DNA of 5,551 bases from Dehalococcoidia bacterium (GTDB lineage Bacteria > Chloroflexota > Dehalococcoidia > GIF9 > AB-539-J10). Made by a program: the position numbers and the translations under genes. The notes under the pieces are model-generated. The model was not told the origin of the DNA and made no database searches. It worked only from the letters and a program-made list of their open reading frames with translations. The DNA lies in NCBI GenBank assembly GCA_030603485.1, contig JAUVXS010000110.1, positions 1 to 5,551 on the forward strand. Direction: 5' to 3'. The first letter of the stretch is position 1. Every line of letters starts with the position of its first letter. Below, piece by piece: positions 5,039-5,551 of this stretch.

Positions 5039-5551
5039 ATGGATTTAGTCTGGATTTGTATAATAGCGGGGCTCGTGGCGGCTGGTGTAGTTGTATTCTT
5101 CGTGCGCTATGTTTTAAGGCAAGACGAGGGCTCAGAGAGAATTAAGGGGATTTCTGCTGCCATTAAAGAAGGGGGACTGGCTTTCATTCATAGGGAATAT
5201 CTCACATTGGGCATTGTGGTAGTGATAATAGCCATCATTCTAGGGGTCATCCCCAGTTTGGGTTGGAGATTGAGTGTAGCTTTCATCTTTGGTGCTCTAT
5301 GTTCTATGGGCGCTGGCTATGCTGGCATGAACATGGCGCTCAGGTCCAATGGCCGGACCTGTGCTGCGGCACAGAAGGGGCTGAACCAGGGATTAAGAGT
5401 CGCCTTCAGGGGTGGAGCGGTTATGGGGCTGACTGTAGTCAGCATTGGCATCATAGGGCTATCTATTCTCTACCTTGTATGGCATGACGCTCCCAATTTC
5501 CTGTTTATCATTCCCGCTTATGGGACTGGTGCTTCACTGGTAGCTCTTTTT
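5039..5551 (+). CDS. hppA: Membrane-bound proton/sodium-translocating pyrophosphatase, N-terminal 171 residues (3' end outside window)
   Basis: The frame starts at ATG 5039 and stays open to the window edge, covering about a quarter of a family member (usually about 650-800 aa). Membrane pyrophosphatases hydrolyse PPi and pump H+ or Na+ across the cytoplasmic membrane. Transmembrane segment 1 spans about residues 3-25. A cytoplasmic stretch with family residues (QDEGSERIKGISAAIKEG, 28-45) follows, then segments near 57-75 and 80-100, the conserved GMNMALRSNGRTCAAA region, RVAFRGGAVMGL, a further segment and the hallmark GTGASLVALF at the truncated end. The PPi-binding Asp/Lys residues and the Ala/Lys position that marks K+-dependence lie beyond the window, so the coupling ion and K+ requirement cannot be told. 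The gene is transcribed divergently from the acyl-CoA operon. Recovery of energy from PPi made during acyl-CoA activation is a plausible functional link, by inference. Confidence 0.95.
   Translation, partial: MDLVWICIIAGLVAAGVVVFFVRYVLRQDEGSERIKGISAAIKEGGLAFIHREYLTLGIVVVIIAIILGVIPSLGWRLSVAFIFGALCSMGAGYAGMNMALRSNGRTCAAAQKGLNQGLRVAFRGGAVMGLTVVSIGIIGLSILYLVWHDAPNFLFIIPAYGTGASLVALF

Noticed and set aside
4915..5145. Plus-strand 76-aa frame across the hppA start
   Set aside because: It overlaps hppA in another frame, begins at a TTG that looks like a -35 element, and has no family resemblance.
5263..5487. Plus-strand 74-aa frame inside hppA
   Set aside because: Out-of-frame reading of a conserved membrane pyrophosphatase; Trp/Cys/His-rich translation typical of a shadow frame.

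Overview
The window looks like bacterial chromosome, probably from an anaerobe with B12-dependent acyl-CoA metabolism and a membrane pyrophosphatase. The lineage cannot be fixed from the sequence alone. A Chloroflexota/Dehalococcoidia or deltaproteobacterial-type anaerobe would fit, but that is inference only. There are no RNA genes, no CRISPR array and no intact mobile element.

Layout. (1) Positions 1-986, plus strand: the 3' part of a DUF4917-like gene, then a small nuclease-like gene 18 nt downstream. Both are AT-rich (about 34% GC in bases 61-180, against about 48% in bases 3541-3660, hand counted). They look like an accessory or defence-type pair. (2) 987-1191: convergent gap with no recognisable feature. 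(3) 1192-4630, minus strand, read right to left: an acyl-CoA dehydrogenase, the large (TIM-barrel) subunit of a B12-dependent acyl-CoA mutase, and the small B12-binding subunit. The dehydrogenase and large subunit are 12 nt apart. The two mutase subunits are separated by 190 nt packed with palindromic repeats. The large subunit is interrupted by one in-frame TAA at codon 341, with no frameshift and an otherwise intact sequence. (4) 4631-5038: divergent intergenic region with candidate promoters and several symmetric elements. (5) 5039 to the window end, plus strand: the first 171 codons of a membrane-integral H+/Na+-translocating pyrophosphatase, with a strong Shine-Dalgarno site.

How the genes may work together. 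The mutase would usually be labelled methylmalonyl-CoA mutase. However, it has Phe88 and Gln206 at the positions of the specificity residues Tyr89 and Arg207 of Propionibacterium methylmalonyl-CoA mutase. Phe and Gln are what isobutyryl-CoA mutase carries there, and the split 559 + 137 aa architecture also matches IcmA/IcmB. With a short-chain acyl-CoA dehydrogenase as first gene, the operon could interconvert isobutyryl-CoA and butyryl-CoA and then oxidise the product (or run in reverse). The pyrophosphatase would recover energy from the PPi released by acyl-CoA activation, a plausible but unproven link. The ochre codon means the mutase is either a recent pseudogene, rescued by readthrough, or affected by a sequence error.
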